This document shows positions 1 to 7,503 of a stretch of 55,622 nucleotides of DNA, in pieces (positions within the stretch are counted from its first letter, which is position 1; each line of letters opens with the position of its first letter). Location: contig CAIMEY010000079.1 of assembly GCA_903840165.1 (NCBI GenBank), positions 1-55,622 on the forward strand, given 5' to 3'. Origin of the DNA: an uncultured Myxococcales bacterium (GTDB lineage: Bacteria; Myxococcota_A; UBA9042). The notes under the pieces were generated by a model, which had not been told where the DNA came from, made no database searches, and saw nothing but the letters and a program-made list of their open reading frames with translations. The position numbers and the translations under genes were made by a program.

Positions 1-113
1 CCCTCTGGGATTGCCGGCCTACGCACAAGGCCCGGCTCTTGGCGCACAGACCTGCCCGTCTTTCGCGCCTCGTGCGCGTGCGCCTGGGCAGGGGTCCGCG
101 CACGCCCAGAGGG
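1..113. other. Structured leader upstream of the Ubl cassette
   Basis: CCCTCTGGG at 1-9 is the exact reverse complement of CCCAGAGGG at 105-113, and inside it CCTGCCC (52-58) pairs with GGGCAGG (85-91). The two nested inverted repeats would fold the region before the first gene of the cassette. No T-run follows, so this is not an ordinary intrinsic terminator. It could be the 3' end of something left of the window or a 5' UTR structure. I see no convincing gene in 1-218. Confidence 0.35.
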
Positions 114-218
114 GGCGGCTCGATGTTCGAGCCTCACCCGACGGGGTCGCTCCGTTTTCGGAGTCAACCCCACGAGGCACCAGCCCTCGCACGCCCGCTG
201 GTATTGGAGAAAGTTATC

Positions 219-434
219 ATGCAGATCAAAGTCTTGCGTCTTGGGCACAGCGCCCGCCAAGCTGAAGCGGCCGCCGGCGCTACTGTCGGCGAGGTGCTTG
301 AGCAACAAGACCTTCCGACCCAGGGCCACGCGATTTCCGTCAACGGCCTCGGCGCGTCTACCACGACGGGCTTGGCCGATGGCGACGTCATCACGCTGGT
401 TCCCAAGGTCGAAGGCGGCGCCCACCACGCCTGA
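219..434 (+). CDS. Ubiquitin-like modifier (ThiS/MoaD-type beta-grasp) with a processed GG tail
   Basis: A 71-aa protein. The start at 219 is set by GGAGAAAG just upstream. It begins with a beta-hairpin (MQIKVLRLG) and ends LADGDVITLVPKVEGGAHHA, the loop and last strand typical of ThiS/MoaD/ubiquitin folds, followed by Gly-Gly and four extra residues. The tail means the diglycine must be exposed by a peptidase before an E1 can adenylate it, and a JAMM peptidase is two genes downstream. The E2, JAMM and E1 genes follow in the same direction, so a protein modifier is more likely than a sulfur carrier. Related cassettes are the prokaryotic Ubl systems of Iyer, Burroughs and Aravind and the Bil systems. 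The fold call rests on motif and context, not alignment. Confidence 0.72.
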   Translation: MQIKVLRLGHSARQAEAAAGATVGEVLEQQDLPTQGHAISVNGLGASTTTGLADGDVITLVPKVEGGAHHA

Positions 435-503
435 TTTCCAACCCGTTCACCCGCTCAGCCGCCTCCCGTCAAACGGAGGCGGCTCGGCGGGTTGGAGGAC
501 TAC

Positions 504-1520
504 ATGCACCACTGCGACCAGACCATGGCGACCTATCTTGATGATTGGCAAGCCAAATTGACCCTGACCATCCGTTACCAACGCTGGACAGCGCGCTACA
601 CAGATCCCGCGCCGTTTCGCCGTGAAATCGAGCTGTTCGGGCCCATCGCAGGCACGGCAACCGAATGCCGGCTGCCCTACAAGGACAGCACTACAACGGT
701 CGCGCTCGTGCACGGTCGCCCACACACGGGCGAACCGGTCGAGCTGACCATCGGCGGCGAGACCTTTGTGGTCGCGTCCGTCGAAGGCCGACGCGTGCGC
801 CTGGGTTTTGACCTGGAACGCCTGTTCGAGACGCCCGGCGACCTGCAGCCCGGACTCATCCTGGAAGCGGTGATGGCCTTGGCGCTTCCCAAAGCCGCCG
901 AGTACATCGTCGGCTACGACTGGCAGCGCGAGAAGACCGAGTTCTCAGCGTGGATGGTGTCCAGCGTTGACGGTATGGTCCGCAACTGGAAAAACGCCAT
1001 CCGCGACAATGAGTACGAGGCCAATCGCCTCACCAGTCAGATTTCTGGCCTGGTGCGCAAGAACGGCGAACTGCGCGAGCAAATTGTCGCGCTGGAAGCC
1101 ACCACGCGGCCGGCACAGGAGAAGAAGGCTGCGGAAGAGTTCGCGGCGCTGGTCAAGATGATGCCGTCGCCGGTCGCCAGCGTGGAGGTCGACTACGGCA
1201 AGCTTAGCATCGTGCTGGTGCCGTTGACGCTCGAACACGACAGCACCGACTACCGCATGGGCACCTACACGCTGACCATCACGGCCGACAAGGTGCACAT
1301 CTGGTCGGACGGCGGCTTCAGCTATCCGCACCCGCACGTTTCTTCAGACGGCGTGCCGTGCTGGGGCAATCTCGGCCCTGGCATCGGCAAGCTGCTCGGT
1401 GAAGGCCAATACGCGGCGCTCGTCAGCGTCATTCTGGAATTTCTCCACAGTTACAATGAGCGGGACGCGTATCGGCACATCGAGACCTGGGACCCCGACT
1501 ACAACAGCGACGACGATTAG
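504..1520 (+). CDS. E2-like ubiquitin-conjugating protein
   Basis: A 338-aa protein. The ATG at 504 has GGAGG five bases upstream; a TTG at 492 overlaps that SD and is less likely. The C-terminal domain carries HPHVSSDGVPCWGN, matching the E2 signature HPN-x-G-x-ICL, with His276 and the candidate catalytic Cys286. The N-terminal half is beta-rich, and residues of about 160-215 include a predicted coiled coil (KNGELREQIVALEATTRPAQ). At over 300 residues it is about twice the length of a minimal E2, with the UBC-like core at the C-terminus. It sits between the Ubl and JAMM genes and presumably accepts the Ubl from the downstream E1. The target is unknown. Confidence 0.72.
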   Translation: MHHCDQTMATYLDDWQAKLTLTIRYQRWTARYTDPAPFRREIELFGPIAGTATECRLPYKDSTTTVALVHGRPHTGEPVELTIGGETFVVASVEGRRVRLGFDLERLFETPGDLQPGLILEAVMALALPKAAEYIVGYDWQREKTEFSAWMVSSVDGMVRNWKNAIRDNEYEANRLTSQISGLVRKNGELREQIVALEATTRPAQEKKAAEEFAALVKMMPSPVASVEVDYGKLSIVLVPLTLEHDSTDYRMGTYTLTITADKVHIWSDGGFSYPHPHVSSDGVPCWGNLGPGIGKLLGEGQYAALVSVILEFLHSYNERDAYRHIETWDPDYNSDDD

Positions 1521-1609
1521 CGTCAGCGCCGTTGGCAGCGACTACTGGCGGCCTCGGGCGATTTCCACAATGGAAGCAGCCCGGGGTCGCCGCACTTTTG
1601 GAGACAGCC

Positions 1610-2221
1610 ATGAAAGTGAAACAGAATCTGCGGATTCGCATCGACGCGGACGCCATGGAACGCATCTGGCACTGGACCGACCTGGCAGCAGGGGAGTTCT
1701 CGTGCCTCGGCACCGTCACCGACGACGTCATCGTTGGCGATGTTCGGCTCTTTGACCAAATCTGCACCGCGGCGAGCACCGAGCTCGACCAAGAGGCATT
1801 GGCGAAGTTCCTGGTCACCCACCAGCAGCCCGAACGCGTGCGCGCCTGGATTCACAGCCACGGACGGCTCGGCGTTTTTTGGAGCCAGCAGGACGAGGTG
1901 TGTATCGACGGATTGGCCAACGACACGTGCCTCATCAGCCTCGTGGTCAACAAGAAGCGCGAGTGGAAGGCGCGGGTCGACATCTGGCAGCCCTTCCGGC
2001 TGACACTCGACGACCTGCCGCTGGAAATCCGCCTGCCCGACCAGAACCTGCGCGAAGAATGCGAGAAAGCGTTCAACGCGCATGTGGTGGAAATGCAGCC
2101 GTTGCTCCTGCCAGATTGGCGCGGCGGCAAGCAGTCGCCGCTGGGGCAACCGCCGCCACGCCGCGAATCCTATCGCGGTGGCTGGCCAGACTTTGACGAC
2201 GACATGGCGGACTGGAGGTAG
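1610..2221 (+). CDS. JAMM/JAB metallopeptidase (Ubl processing or deconjugation)
   Basis: A 203-aa protein. The start at 1610 follows TTTTGGAGACAGCC. The zinc motif HSHGRLGVFWSQQD fits HxHx7SxxD exactly (His82, His84, Ser92, Asp95), and a Glu near residue 29 (AAGEFSC) is in the right place for the catalytic base. In Ubl systems such peptidases trim the precursor C-terminus or remove the modifier from targets. The Ubl here has four residues after its diglycine, so a precursor-cleaving role is direct and plausible. The C-terminal 30 residues are Pro/Arg/Gly-rich. The gene ends two bases before the E1 start, implying co-translation. Confidence 0.85.
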   Translation: MKVKQNLRIRIDADAMERIWHWTDLAAGEFSCLGTVTDDVIVGDVRLFDQICTAASTELDQEALAKFLVTHQQPERVRAWIHSHGRLGVFWSQQDEVCIDGLANDTCLISLVVNKKREWKARVDIWQPFRLTLDDLPLEIRLPDQNLREECEKAFNAHVVEMQPLLLPDWRGGKQSPLGQPPPRRESYRGGWPDFDDDMADWR

Positions 2222-2223
2222 CA

Positions 2224-2847
2224 ATGGATTTTCACAGACAACTCGACGTGCTGGACGTACCGCGATTGGCGCGGACGCCCATCACGGTCATCGGCGCCGG
2301 CGCCGTGGGCAGCTTCACTGTCCTCGCGTTGGCAAAAAGCGGCGCGGAATGCATCACCGTCTACGACGATGACCGCATTGAAGCGCACAACCTGCCCAAC
2401 CAGTGGTACCGCTTGGCGGACGTTGGTCGCGGGAAGGTCGACGCACTTCGCGAACTCGTGCTCGACATGACTGGCGTCACCATCGATGCCCAGGCCTGTC
2501 GCTTCACCGGAACGCCGGCCAGCGAGGTCACGCTTTGCTGCGTGGACTCGATGGACGTGCGCATCGACCTTTGGACGAACCTGGCGCCGCGACCCAGCTT
2601 GTACATCGACGCCCGCATGGGTGCCGAGGTCGGCAAGGTCATCTGCGTCGGGCCGTTCGGCTCCTGGTACGACGAGACGCTCTATCCGAGCGCCGAAGCC
2701 CACCGGGCACCATGCACGGCAAAGGCGACCATGTACTGCGCATCGGGCTTGGCGGCGTTCATCGTCAGCCAGGTCGCGAACTACGCGAGCAACAGACCAA
2801 CCCGACCGGAACTCACGGTCGACTTCCGCAACGCGCTCATGCTGTAG
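2224..2847 (+). CDS. ThiF/E1-like Ubl-activating enzyme
   Basis: A 207-aa protein; the ATG at 2224 has GGAGG seven bases upstream and starts two bases after the JAMM stop. The Rossmann signature ITVIGAGAVGS lies at residues 20-30, followed by VYDDDRIEAHNLPNQ, where E1-like proteins place the Asp that contacts ATP and the following Asn/Gln. A Cys in APCTAKATMYC (Cys164 or Cys172) is the likely thioester or persulfide residue. The protein is shorter than ThiF/MoeB (about 250 aa) and lacks an obvious CxxC pair. It would adenylate the Ubl C-terminus and pass it to the E2-like protein. It is the last gene of the cassette, followed by a terminator. Confidence 0.83.
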   Translation: MDFHRQLDVLDVPRLARTPITVIGAGAVGSFTVLALAKSGAECITVYDDDRIEAHNLPNQWYRLADVGRGKVDALRELVLDMTGVTIDAQACRFTGTPASEVTLCCVDSMDVRIDLWTNLAPRPSLYIDARMGAEVGKVICVGPFGSWYDETLYPSAEAHRAPCTAKATMYCASGLAAFIVSQVANYASNRPTRPELTVDFRNALML

Positions 2848-2891
2848 CGACGACACGCGTCCGAGCTTGCGTCAGCGCCTCCTGCGCTCTT

Positions 2892-2950
2892 GCCGGCACC
2901 GGTCATCCACGGGGCAACTCCCCGGACGCGATGACGGTGCCGGACTTTTT
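2892..2950 (+). terminator. Rho-independent terminator after the E1 gene
   Basis: GCCGGCACCGGTCATC pairs with GATGAC-GGTGCCGG (one bulge). An inner GGGG/CCCC hairpin sits in the loop and TTTTT follows directly. It separates the Ubl cassette transcript from the primase operon. Confidence 0.75.
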
Positions 2951-3031
2951 CCTCTGATTCTTCAGCCTTCGTTCCTTCAACCTGCGTGCCGTCAGGCCCG
3001 CACCCTTTTGCTCTTTTTTGGAGACAACACT

Positions 3032-4093
3032 ATGGACTGGGTCAACTTTCGCGAAATCCGCGCACGCGTCGCCATCGCCCGCGTGCTCACCGAGTACTAC
3101 CAACTCGACAACCTCAAGGTCAGCGGCACCGTTGCCACTGGTCCGTGCCCCGTGCACGGCGGCAACAACCCGCGCGGCTTTCACGTCGACTTGGAGAAAA
3201 ACCTCTGGCACTGCTTCACCGGCTGCAAGCGCGGCGGCAACCAGCTCGATCTGGTCGCGGCCAAGGACAATGTGCCTATCCGCGAGGCCGCACTGCGTTT
3301 GCAACGCTTCTTCCTCGGCGATGACGGCGGGGCTCCTCCCGCAGCATCCCCGGTTTTTCCGACGCCCACGCGCCGTGAGCCGCCGGCCGGTGTTGTCGCG
3401 CCCCACGACGCCGCCAAGAAGAAGGAAAAGGTCAACCCGCCTCTGGACCTTGCACTTCAGTTGCTCCCCGACCACCCGCACATTCTGGAGGACCGCAAGC
3501 TCAGCCAGGCGACTGCCGAACACTTCGGCATCGGCTACTGCGCGCGCGGCATTCTCGCGGGATGCATCGGGATTCCCGTGCACAACGAGGACGGACAGCT
3601 CGTGGCCTACGCGGGTCGCCGGCTGAAGTTCTCGGACGCAGAAGACCTTGGCAAGTACCGTTTCCCCAAGGGCTTCCACAAGGACCGCGTGCTCTACAAC
3701 CTGCACCGCGCACTGCCGGAATCGTCCGACACGCTCGTGCTCGTTGAGGGCTTCTTCTCGGTCCTGAAGCTGCACGAAGCGGGCGTACCCAACGTCGCCG
3801 CAGTCATGGGCTCGGACCTGTCCGAACACCAGGCTGTGCTCGCCGCGCGTGCTCCACATGTGGTCGTCTTCTTTGACGGCAACGAGGCGGGGCGTCGCGG
3901 CACAGTGGCGGCCATCGAACGGCTTCAGCCGCTCGTGTCCGTCTCGGCGCTGGACTTGCCCGACGACTGGGAGCCGGAGGACTGCTCGCCGGACATGCTG
4001 CACTGGCTACTGACGGGCGCGACTGCGCTCGGCTGCAGTCGCTTGACGTTCCAACACCCCCAGACGCCGGCATCGCGACCGGCCACACCATGA
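3032..4093 (+). CDS. DnaG-type primase, short form (CHC2 zinc finger plus Toprim)
   Basis: A 353-aa protein; the start at 3032 follows TTTTTTGGAGACAACACT. The N-terminus has a CHC2-type zinc finger, CPVHGG at residue 39 through HCFTGCKRGG near residue 66. After a Pro-rich linker (about 105-145) comes a Toprim domain with VEGFFS (Glu239) and VVFFDGNEAG (Asp282), in which the usual DxD is DxN. It lacks the C-terminal helicase-interaction domain of chromosomal DnaG (about 600 aa), as is usual for primases of mobile elements. It would make primers for element replication. Its position directly after the Ubl cassette resembles PRTRC-like and other element-borne Ubl loci that sit beside replication genes. 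Confidence 0.82.
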   Translation: MDWVNFREIRARVAIARVLTEYYQLDNLKVSGTVATGPCPVHGGNNPRGFHVDLEKNLWHCFTGCKRGGNQLDLVAAKDNVPIREAALRLQRFFLGDDGGAPPAASPVFPTPTRREPPAGVVAPHDAAKKKEKVNPPLDLALQLLPDHPHILEDRKLSQATAEHFGIGYCARGILAGCIGIPVHNEDGQLVAYAGRRLKFSDAEDLGKYRFPKGFHKDRVLYNLHRALPESSDTLVLVEGFFSVLKLHEAGVPNVAAVMGSDLSEHQAVLAARAPHVVVFFDGNEAGRRGTVAAIERLQPLVSVSALDLPDDWEPEDCSPDMLHWLLTGATALGCSRLTFQHPQTPASRPATP

Positions 4094-4122
4094 CGCCGTC
4101 GCGGCGTCAGAAGGAGACCTCC

Positions 4123-4557
4123 ATGGTGACCGTTACACCGCGCACAGCAACCCTTCTCAACATCGTGACCGCGCAGCTACCGATGGGCCAGATGCGCGAA
4201 ATCGACACCACCGGCGGCAAGTGCCGTCCGTTGGTCATCATCCCCGTCGCCGCGAAGGCGTTCCGCGTCGTGCAGTACACCGTTCTCGGCGAGGAAATGC
4301 TGGGAGACCCAGCCATCGAGTTCTGCCACACGCCGAAAGGCGAATGGGCACCTCGATGTCTTTCCCGGGTCATCGACAGCACGCAAGTGAAGCACAACCT
4401 TGACGACCGACTGCCCGAGCCCAAGGTTCGTCGCACGCTGCGGTTCTTCATCTTCTTCGCGGACCGCTGGCTCAGTGGGACCGTCGTTGCGCAGCAGGGA
4501 GGCCTGCTCGCCATCCGTCGCGCCGTGGAACGCACACAATCGGCGTATCAACACTGA
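4123..4557 (+). CDS. Hypothetical protein of the element
   Basis: A 144-aa protein that I do not recognise. The start at 4123 has AAGGAGA seven bases upstream. An in-frame ATG at 4090 overlaps the primase stop but has no SD and lies on a small hairpin (GACGCCG/CGGCGTC). The sequence is a mixed alpha/beta globular type, with no membrane segment and no Cys cluster. It lies between the primase and two Cys-pair proteins, with 12 bases to the next gene, so it is probably co-transcribed with them. Confidence 0.65.
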   Translation: MVTVTPRTATLLNIVTAQLPMGQMREIDTTGGKCRPLVIIPVAAKAFRVVQYTVLGEEMLGDPAIEFCHTPKGEWAPRCLSRVIDSTQVKHNLDDRLPEPKVRRTLRFFIFFADRWLSGTVVAQQGGLLAIRRAVERTQSAYQH

Positions 4558-4569
4558 CAAGGAGACCCA

Positions 4570-4827
4570 ATGGCCAACTTCGCCACTTTGCACCAAGACA
4601 AGACCGTCCAATGTCACGCCTGCCGTTCCAGCTGGGACGTCGAGCTGCTGCTGGTCGGCATCGGCCGTGCGCGCCTGCGCGTCCACGGCTTTACGTTTCT
4701 GTGGTTCGACGACGACTGCATCGCTGTGAACACCTGTCCGCACTGCGAGTTGCCGTTCTTTACCCGCGAACTGTTGCCGGAGCTTCCGGACGAGCTCGTG
4801 GGGCTTCCCAACTCGCTAATGGCGTGA
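4570..4827 (+). CDS. Small zinc-ribbon protein (first paralogue)
   Basis: An 85-aa protein; the start follows AAGGAGACCCA. It has two CxxC pairs, CHAC at residue 15 and CPHC near residue 58, with a GFTFLWFDDDCIAVNTC segment before the second pair. These suggest one zinc-ribbon. The next gene has the same layout (CADC, GFAFVRLPDGQLFINHC, CPRC, then ELLP), so the two look like a tandem duplication. Function is unknown. Confidence 0.65.
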   Translation: MANFATLHQDKTVQCHACRSSWDVELLLVGIGRARLRVHGFTFLWFDDDCIAVNTCPHCELPFFTRELLPELPDELVGLPNSLMA

Positions 4828-4891
4828 TGCGCCGCACCGTCCAACCAACTGTTCTTTCGAGACTTTGTTCTTTCGACTTCAAGGAGATTTC

Positions 4892-5308
4892 ATGCTCGCC
4901 GACCCCAACCCGTTCGCCGGACCGACCGTGCCCTGCGCCGACTGCCGGACCCCGTGGACCGCCGCCTACCTGACACGCCTCGACGACACTGGCCGCCTGC
5001 GTTCCAACGGATTCGCATTCGTCCGGCTGCCCGACGGGCAGTTGTTCATCAACCACTGTCCGCGCTGCGAGCCACCTGTTCAGCGCATGGAGCTACTGCC
5101 ATGGCCGAACTTGCCTCTGTTGCCCTCACGCTTGCGCTTGCTCGCGTCTGGGCGGCGATTCGCGCGCACCACCCCGATGTCCCAGAAGTCGTGCTGCTCC
5201 CCGTGCCCAACCCGCACGGCCAACGCGGCGTACTTGGGCACTTCGCGGCGCTGCGCTGGCAGCCACGTTCCGACGTTGGCGGCAAGCGCATCCACGAAGT
5301 CGTGGTAG
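4892..5308 (+). CDS. Small zinc-ribbon protein (second paralogue), C-terminus overrun into the next gene
   Basis: The start at 4892 follows CAAGGAGATTTC. Residues 1-75 mirror the preceding protein: CADC pair, GFAFVRLPDGQLFINHC, CPRC pair, then RMELLPW. The upstream paralogue ends soon after the equivalent ELLP. Here the frame stays open for about 70 more codons (5101-5308), entirely inside the SprT-like gene in another frame, and the tail is Ser/Arg/Cys-rich like an out-of-frame shadow. The real ancestral end was probably near 5130, and loss of a stop by a small indel would explain the overrun. The N-terminal half is well supported; the tail is not. Confidence 0.5.
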   Translation: MLADPNPFAGPTVPCADCRTPWTAAYLTRLDDTGRLRSNGFAFVRLPDGQLFINHCPRCEPPVQRMELLPWPNLPLLPSRLRLLASGRRFARTTPMSQKSCCSPCPTRTANAAYLGTSRRCAGSHVPTLAASASTKSW

Positions 5309-5778
5309 TCGCGGAACACTTGGACCGTCCCGTTGAAGATGTGGTCGGCACCCTCGTGCATGAAGCGGCCCACGCGCTCAACTTCGAGCGCGGCATCCGC
5401 GACTGCAGCAGGAGTCAGTACCACAACCAGCGCTTTCAATCGGCGGCCGAGGAACTCGGCCTCGACGTCACGCAGGTGCCGCACTACGGCTTTGCGCAAA
5501 CCCGGCTTCGCGCCGAGACCATCGCCCGCTACGCCATTGAGACCGCCGGTCTGACCGTCGCCTTGATGCACCGGCGGGCAGAAATCGCCGCAACACCCGT
5601 GCCCAAGGGCACCGGCGAGGCGGCAGAGGCCCCTGACAGCAATGACAAAACGGACACCGGCGGACGCTACAAGAAGGCGTCGTGCCAGTGTCCGTTCAAT
5701 ATCCGAGTGAGCCGGAAGGTGATGACGACGACCGTCATCCGCTGCGAAACTTGCGGCGAAGCCTTCCAGTTTGCTTGA
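5101..5778 (+). CDS. SprT-like zinc metallopeptidase with C-terminal zinc ribbon
   Basis: A 225-aa protein; the ATG at 5101 has GGAG upstream. The zincin motif HEAAHALN starts at residue 87, followed by YHNQRF, as in SprT/Spartan-like domains (HExxH plus a downstream conserved H/N-x-x-F). The C-terminus has CQC and CETC pairs typical of the zinc ribbon of this family. A middle linker (about 165-190) is low complexity. SprT-like proteins of plasmids and phages often sit beside replication genes and may clear protein-DNA adducts, which would suit an element carrying a primase. The gene is followed at once by a terminator. Confidence 0.75.
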   Translation: MAELASVALTLALARVWAAIRAHHPDVPEVVLLPVPNPHGQRGVLGHFAALRWQPRSDVGGKRIHEVVVVAEHLDRPVEDVVGTLVHEAAHALNFERGIRDCSRSQYHNQRFQSAAEELGLDVTQVPHYGFAQTRLRAETIARYAIETAGLTVALMHRRAEIAATPVPKGTGEAAEAPDSNDKTDTGGRYKKASCQCPFNIRVSRKVMTTTVIRCETCGEAFQFA

Positions 5779-5785
5779 CTCCCTT

Positions 5786-5818
5786 GGCCCCAGCGATACG
5801 CGCTGGGGTCCTTTTTTG
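5786..5818 (+). terminator. Rho-independent terminator after the SprT-like gene
   Basis: GGCCCCAGCG and CGCTGGGGTCC form a GC-rich hairpin with a short loop, followed by TTTTTT. It closes the primase-to-SprT operon. Confidence 0.85.
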
Positions 5819-5926
5819 TTGTCCGCTTCGGCGGGACGCGACGCGCACCAACTGCGCCCGACCATGAACCGCGCGCGCACCGGACCGCCGGCCGAACTTG
5901 GCCGCCCGGCACAGCACCGTTCCAAA

Positions 5927-5982
5927 CGCCAGACAACCCGCCAGACGCCCCGCCAAACACCGCGCCGGGCGACCCGCCAAAC
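5927..5982. repeat. Five 12-bp tandem units (CGCCARAC core), iteron-like
   Basis: Cores CGCCAGAC, CGCCAGAC, CGCCAAAC, CGCCGGGC (degenerate) and CGCCAAAC start at 5927, 5939, 5951, 5963 and 5975, exactly 12 bp apart. About 36 bp further is a perfect GCACGATCGTGC palindrome (6019-6030). Such arrays near a primase can be replication iterons. The stretch 5819-6259 holds no gene I can support. A low-complexity coding origin for the repeat cannot be excluded. Confidence 0.4.
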
Positions 5983-6259
5983 GAAGTCGGTCCTATTCGG
6001 CGAAACCCCTGGAAATGCGCACGATCGTGCGGCGCGCCCGGACGGCGTTTACACCGCTAGGTGTGGGCGGTTGAATCGTGTGGTCGCCGGGGGTGCGGGA
6101 AGTGGCCGTGGTACTACCGCGGTCGAGTCGGCGGGGACGGGTACCGGCAGAAGACTCCCCGCAGTCGAAGACCACGCCGAGGGCGGCCGGGCCGCGCCGA
6201 CCAGAGGCGCGACGGGGTGCATCGCGTCCCTGCGGCCGGTGCGGGTTGGCCTGCGCTTC

Positions 6260-6457
6260 TCAGCAGGCGAGGCTGTCCTGGTCTCGGCGCGCCCGCTCGT
6301 TGGCCGCTGGATAGCAAGCGGGACAGACCAGCACTCCGGTTCCCGCAACCATGCACCAGTTCTCGGTGTCGTCGGCGCCCTTGGCACCAATCGCAAACGT
6401 CAACGCGCCTTGCTGCACCGCGTCGCAGATAGCGCAGACATTATCTGATGATTTCAT
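6260..6457 (-). CDS. Small protein with two Cys pairs
   Basis: A 65-aa protein read on the minus strand from the ATG at 6457. It has CAIC near residue 8 and CPAC near residue 48 separated by a Gly-rich segment, which suggests a zinc-binding knuckle. The open frame continues upstream of 6457 without good composition, and no clear SD precedes 6457, so the start is uncertain. The adjacent stretch 6458-6780 shows no supported gene. Confidence 0.4.
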   Translation of the reverse strand: MKSSDNVCAICDAVQQGALTFAIGAKGADDTENWCMVAGTGVLVCPACYPAANERARRDQDSLAC

Positions 6458-6780
6458 ATAGTTGTTTGTTAGGTGAATGATGGCGGCGGTTAATGGCACG
6501 CCATGTGCCTGCCGGTGCTGTCGCGTCTTTCCGCCGACACCCGCGCAAGTTGCCAGTCTCCGCCGAGCGCGAATCCGCGACAGCAGATTGCCGGGCATGG
6601 TCCGGCCGAACACGCGCAGCGCCGCCAGGTCCACGACTGACTGGTTCACCGGTTGCGTTTCGCTGCAACGTGTTCCATGTGCCGCTGGACGTGTGCCATC
6701 GAGCGGGAGCGCAGCAACTGCCGCGGGTTCCTGCGGTTTCCGAGGGCGTCGAGATTTCATGATGTCAAGAAGTTATCAGG

Positions 6781-7386
6781 TCATTGCGGGAGCGCGGTCG
6801 GCGCAGTCAGCGCTGCAGCCGCGCGGGCTAGTTCCAGCACTGCCGCAATTGGAACGGCGCGCGCCGGGCCGACCGTGAGCCCGAGCAGTTCCACGATGCC
6901 GTCGTCGTTCTCCACGACCACCGGCGCGCCAATGTATGTGTCGCACAGGGCATTCTCCAATGTTGCACTGGTGTTGCCATCGTCGCCTTGGTCGGTAGGC
7001 ACCGCAAGGTCTGTCGCGAAGATGCCACGAGGCGCGGCCGCTTCCAGGCAGAGTGCCCGCGTTTCCAGGTTGGAATCTGAATCGTTGAAAACAACAGCGG
7101 TCAGGCCCCGCGCCGGCCCGGTGCCGGGCGCAAACAATTCGCTGTCGTCTATCGCCCTTCCGACGCTGCCTCGACCGTTCAATCCCGGCATGAACATCGC
7201 GACCCATTCCTTGCCGCGCTTGCGCAACGGGAAGCCCAAAACCTCGGTCGGGCCGACCAGAACGGCCTTGTTGCCTGCGGCAATCAGCAGGCCGGAGGTG
7301 GCCGGCTTGCACCATCGGTCAGGAATCGAAAGCCACACGGTCGCCATGCGTAACTGCTGCTGCGTGAACGTGTTTGGAGTATTCAT
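6781..7386 (-). CDS. Hypothetical protein, possible degenerate trypsin-like fold
   Basis: A 201-aa protein. The pattern TSGLLIAAGNKAVLVG near the N-terminus and GAPVVVENDDGIVELLGLTVG near residue 150 resemble the first barrel strand and the GxSGGP-to-GI-V-G stretch of S1 (trypsin/HtrA) domains. The nucleophile position reads GAPV rather than GSPV, and no His-Asp pair is evident. If the fold is right, it is an inactive member. I am not sure of the family. The gene is divergent from the decayed-integrase side of the element and has no close operon partner. Confidence 0.4.
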   Translation of the reverse strand: MNTPNTFTQQQLRMATVWLSIPDRWCKPATSGLLIAAGNKAVLVGPTEVLGFPLRKRGKEWVAMFMPGLNGRGSVGRAIDDSELFAPGTGPARGLTAVVFNDSDSNLETRALCLEAAAPRGIFATDLAVPTDQGDDGNTSATLENALCDTYIGAPVVVENDDGIVELLGLTVGPARAVPIAAVLELARAAAALTAPTALPQ

Positions 7387-7503
7387 AGAAGTATGTCGGT
7401 TACGTGAGTATTCCGTATCGAAAGCTGCGCGAAGCCGCGCTGCGGCGCCAATGCGGTTCTGCGCCGCGACGGTCGCAACGGGGTTGAAGCAAGCAAGGCC
7501 GGC

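Noticed and set aside
219..2847. Standard BilABCD identification
   Set aside because: The set Ubl/E2/JAMM/E1 is shared but the E2 is much larger and the neighbours differ. I could not name the subtype without a search.
5771..6448. 225-codon + strand frame with RQT repeats
   Set aside because: It has no SD, is Arg/Thr low complexity from the 12-bp repeat, and overlaps the terminator after the SprT-like gene.
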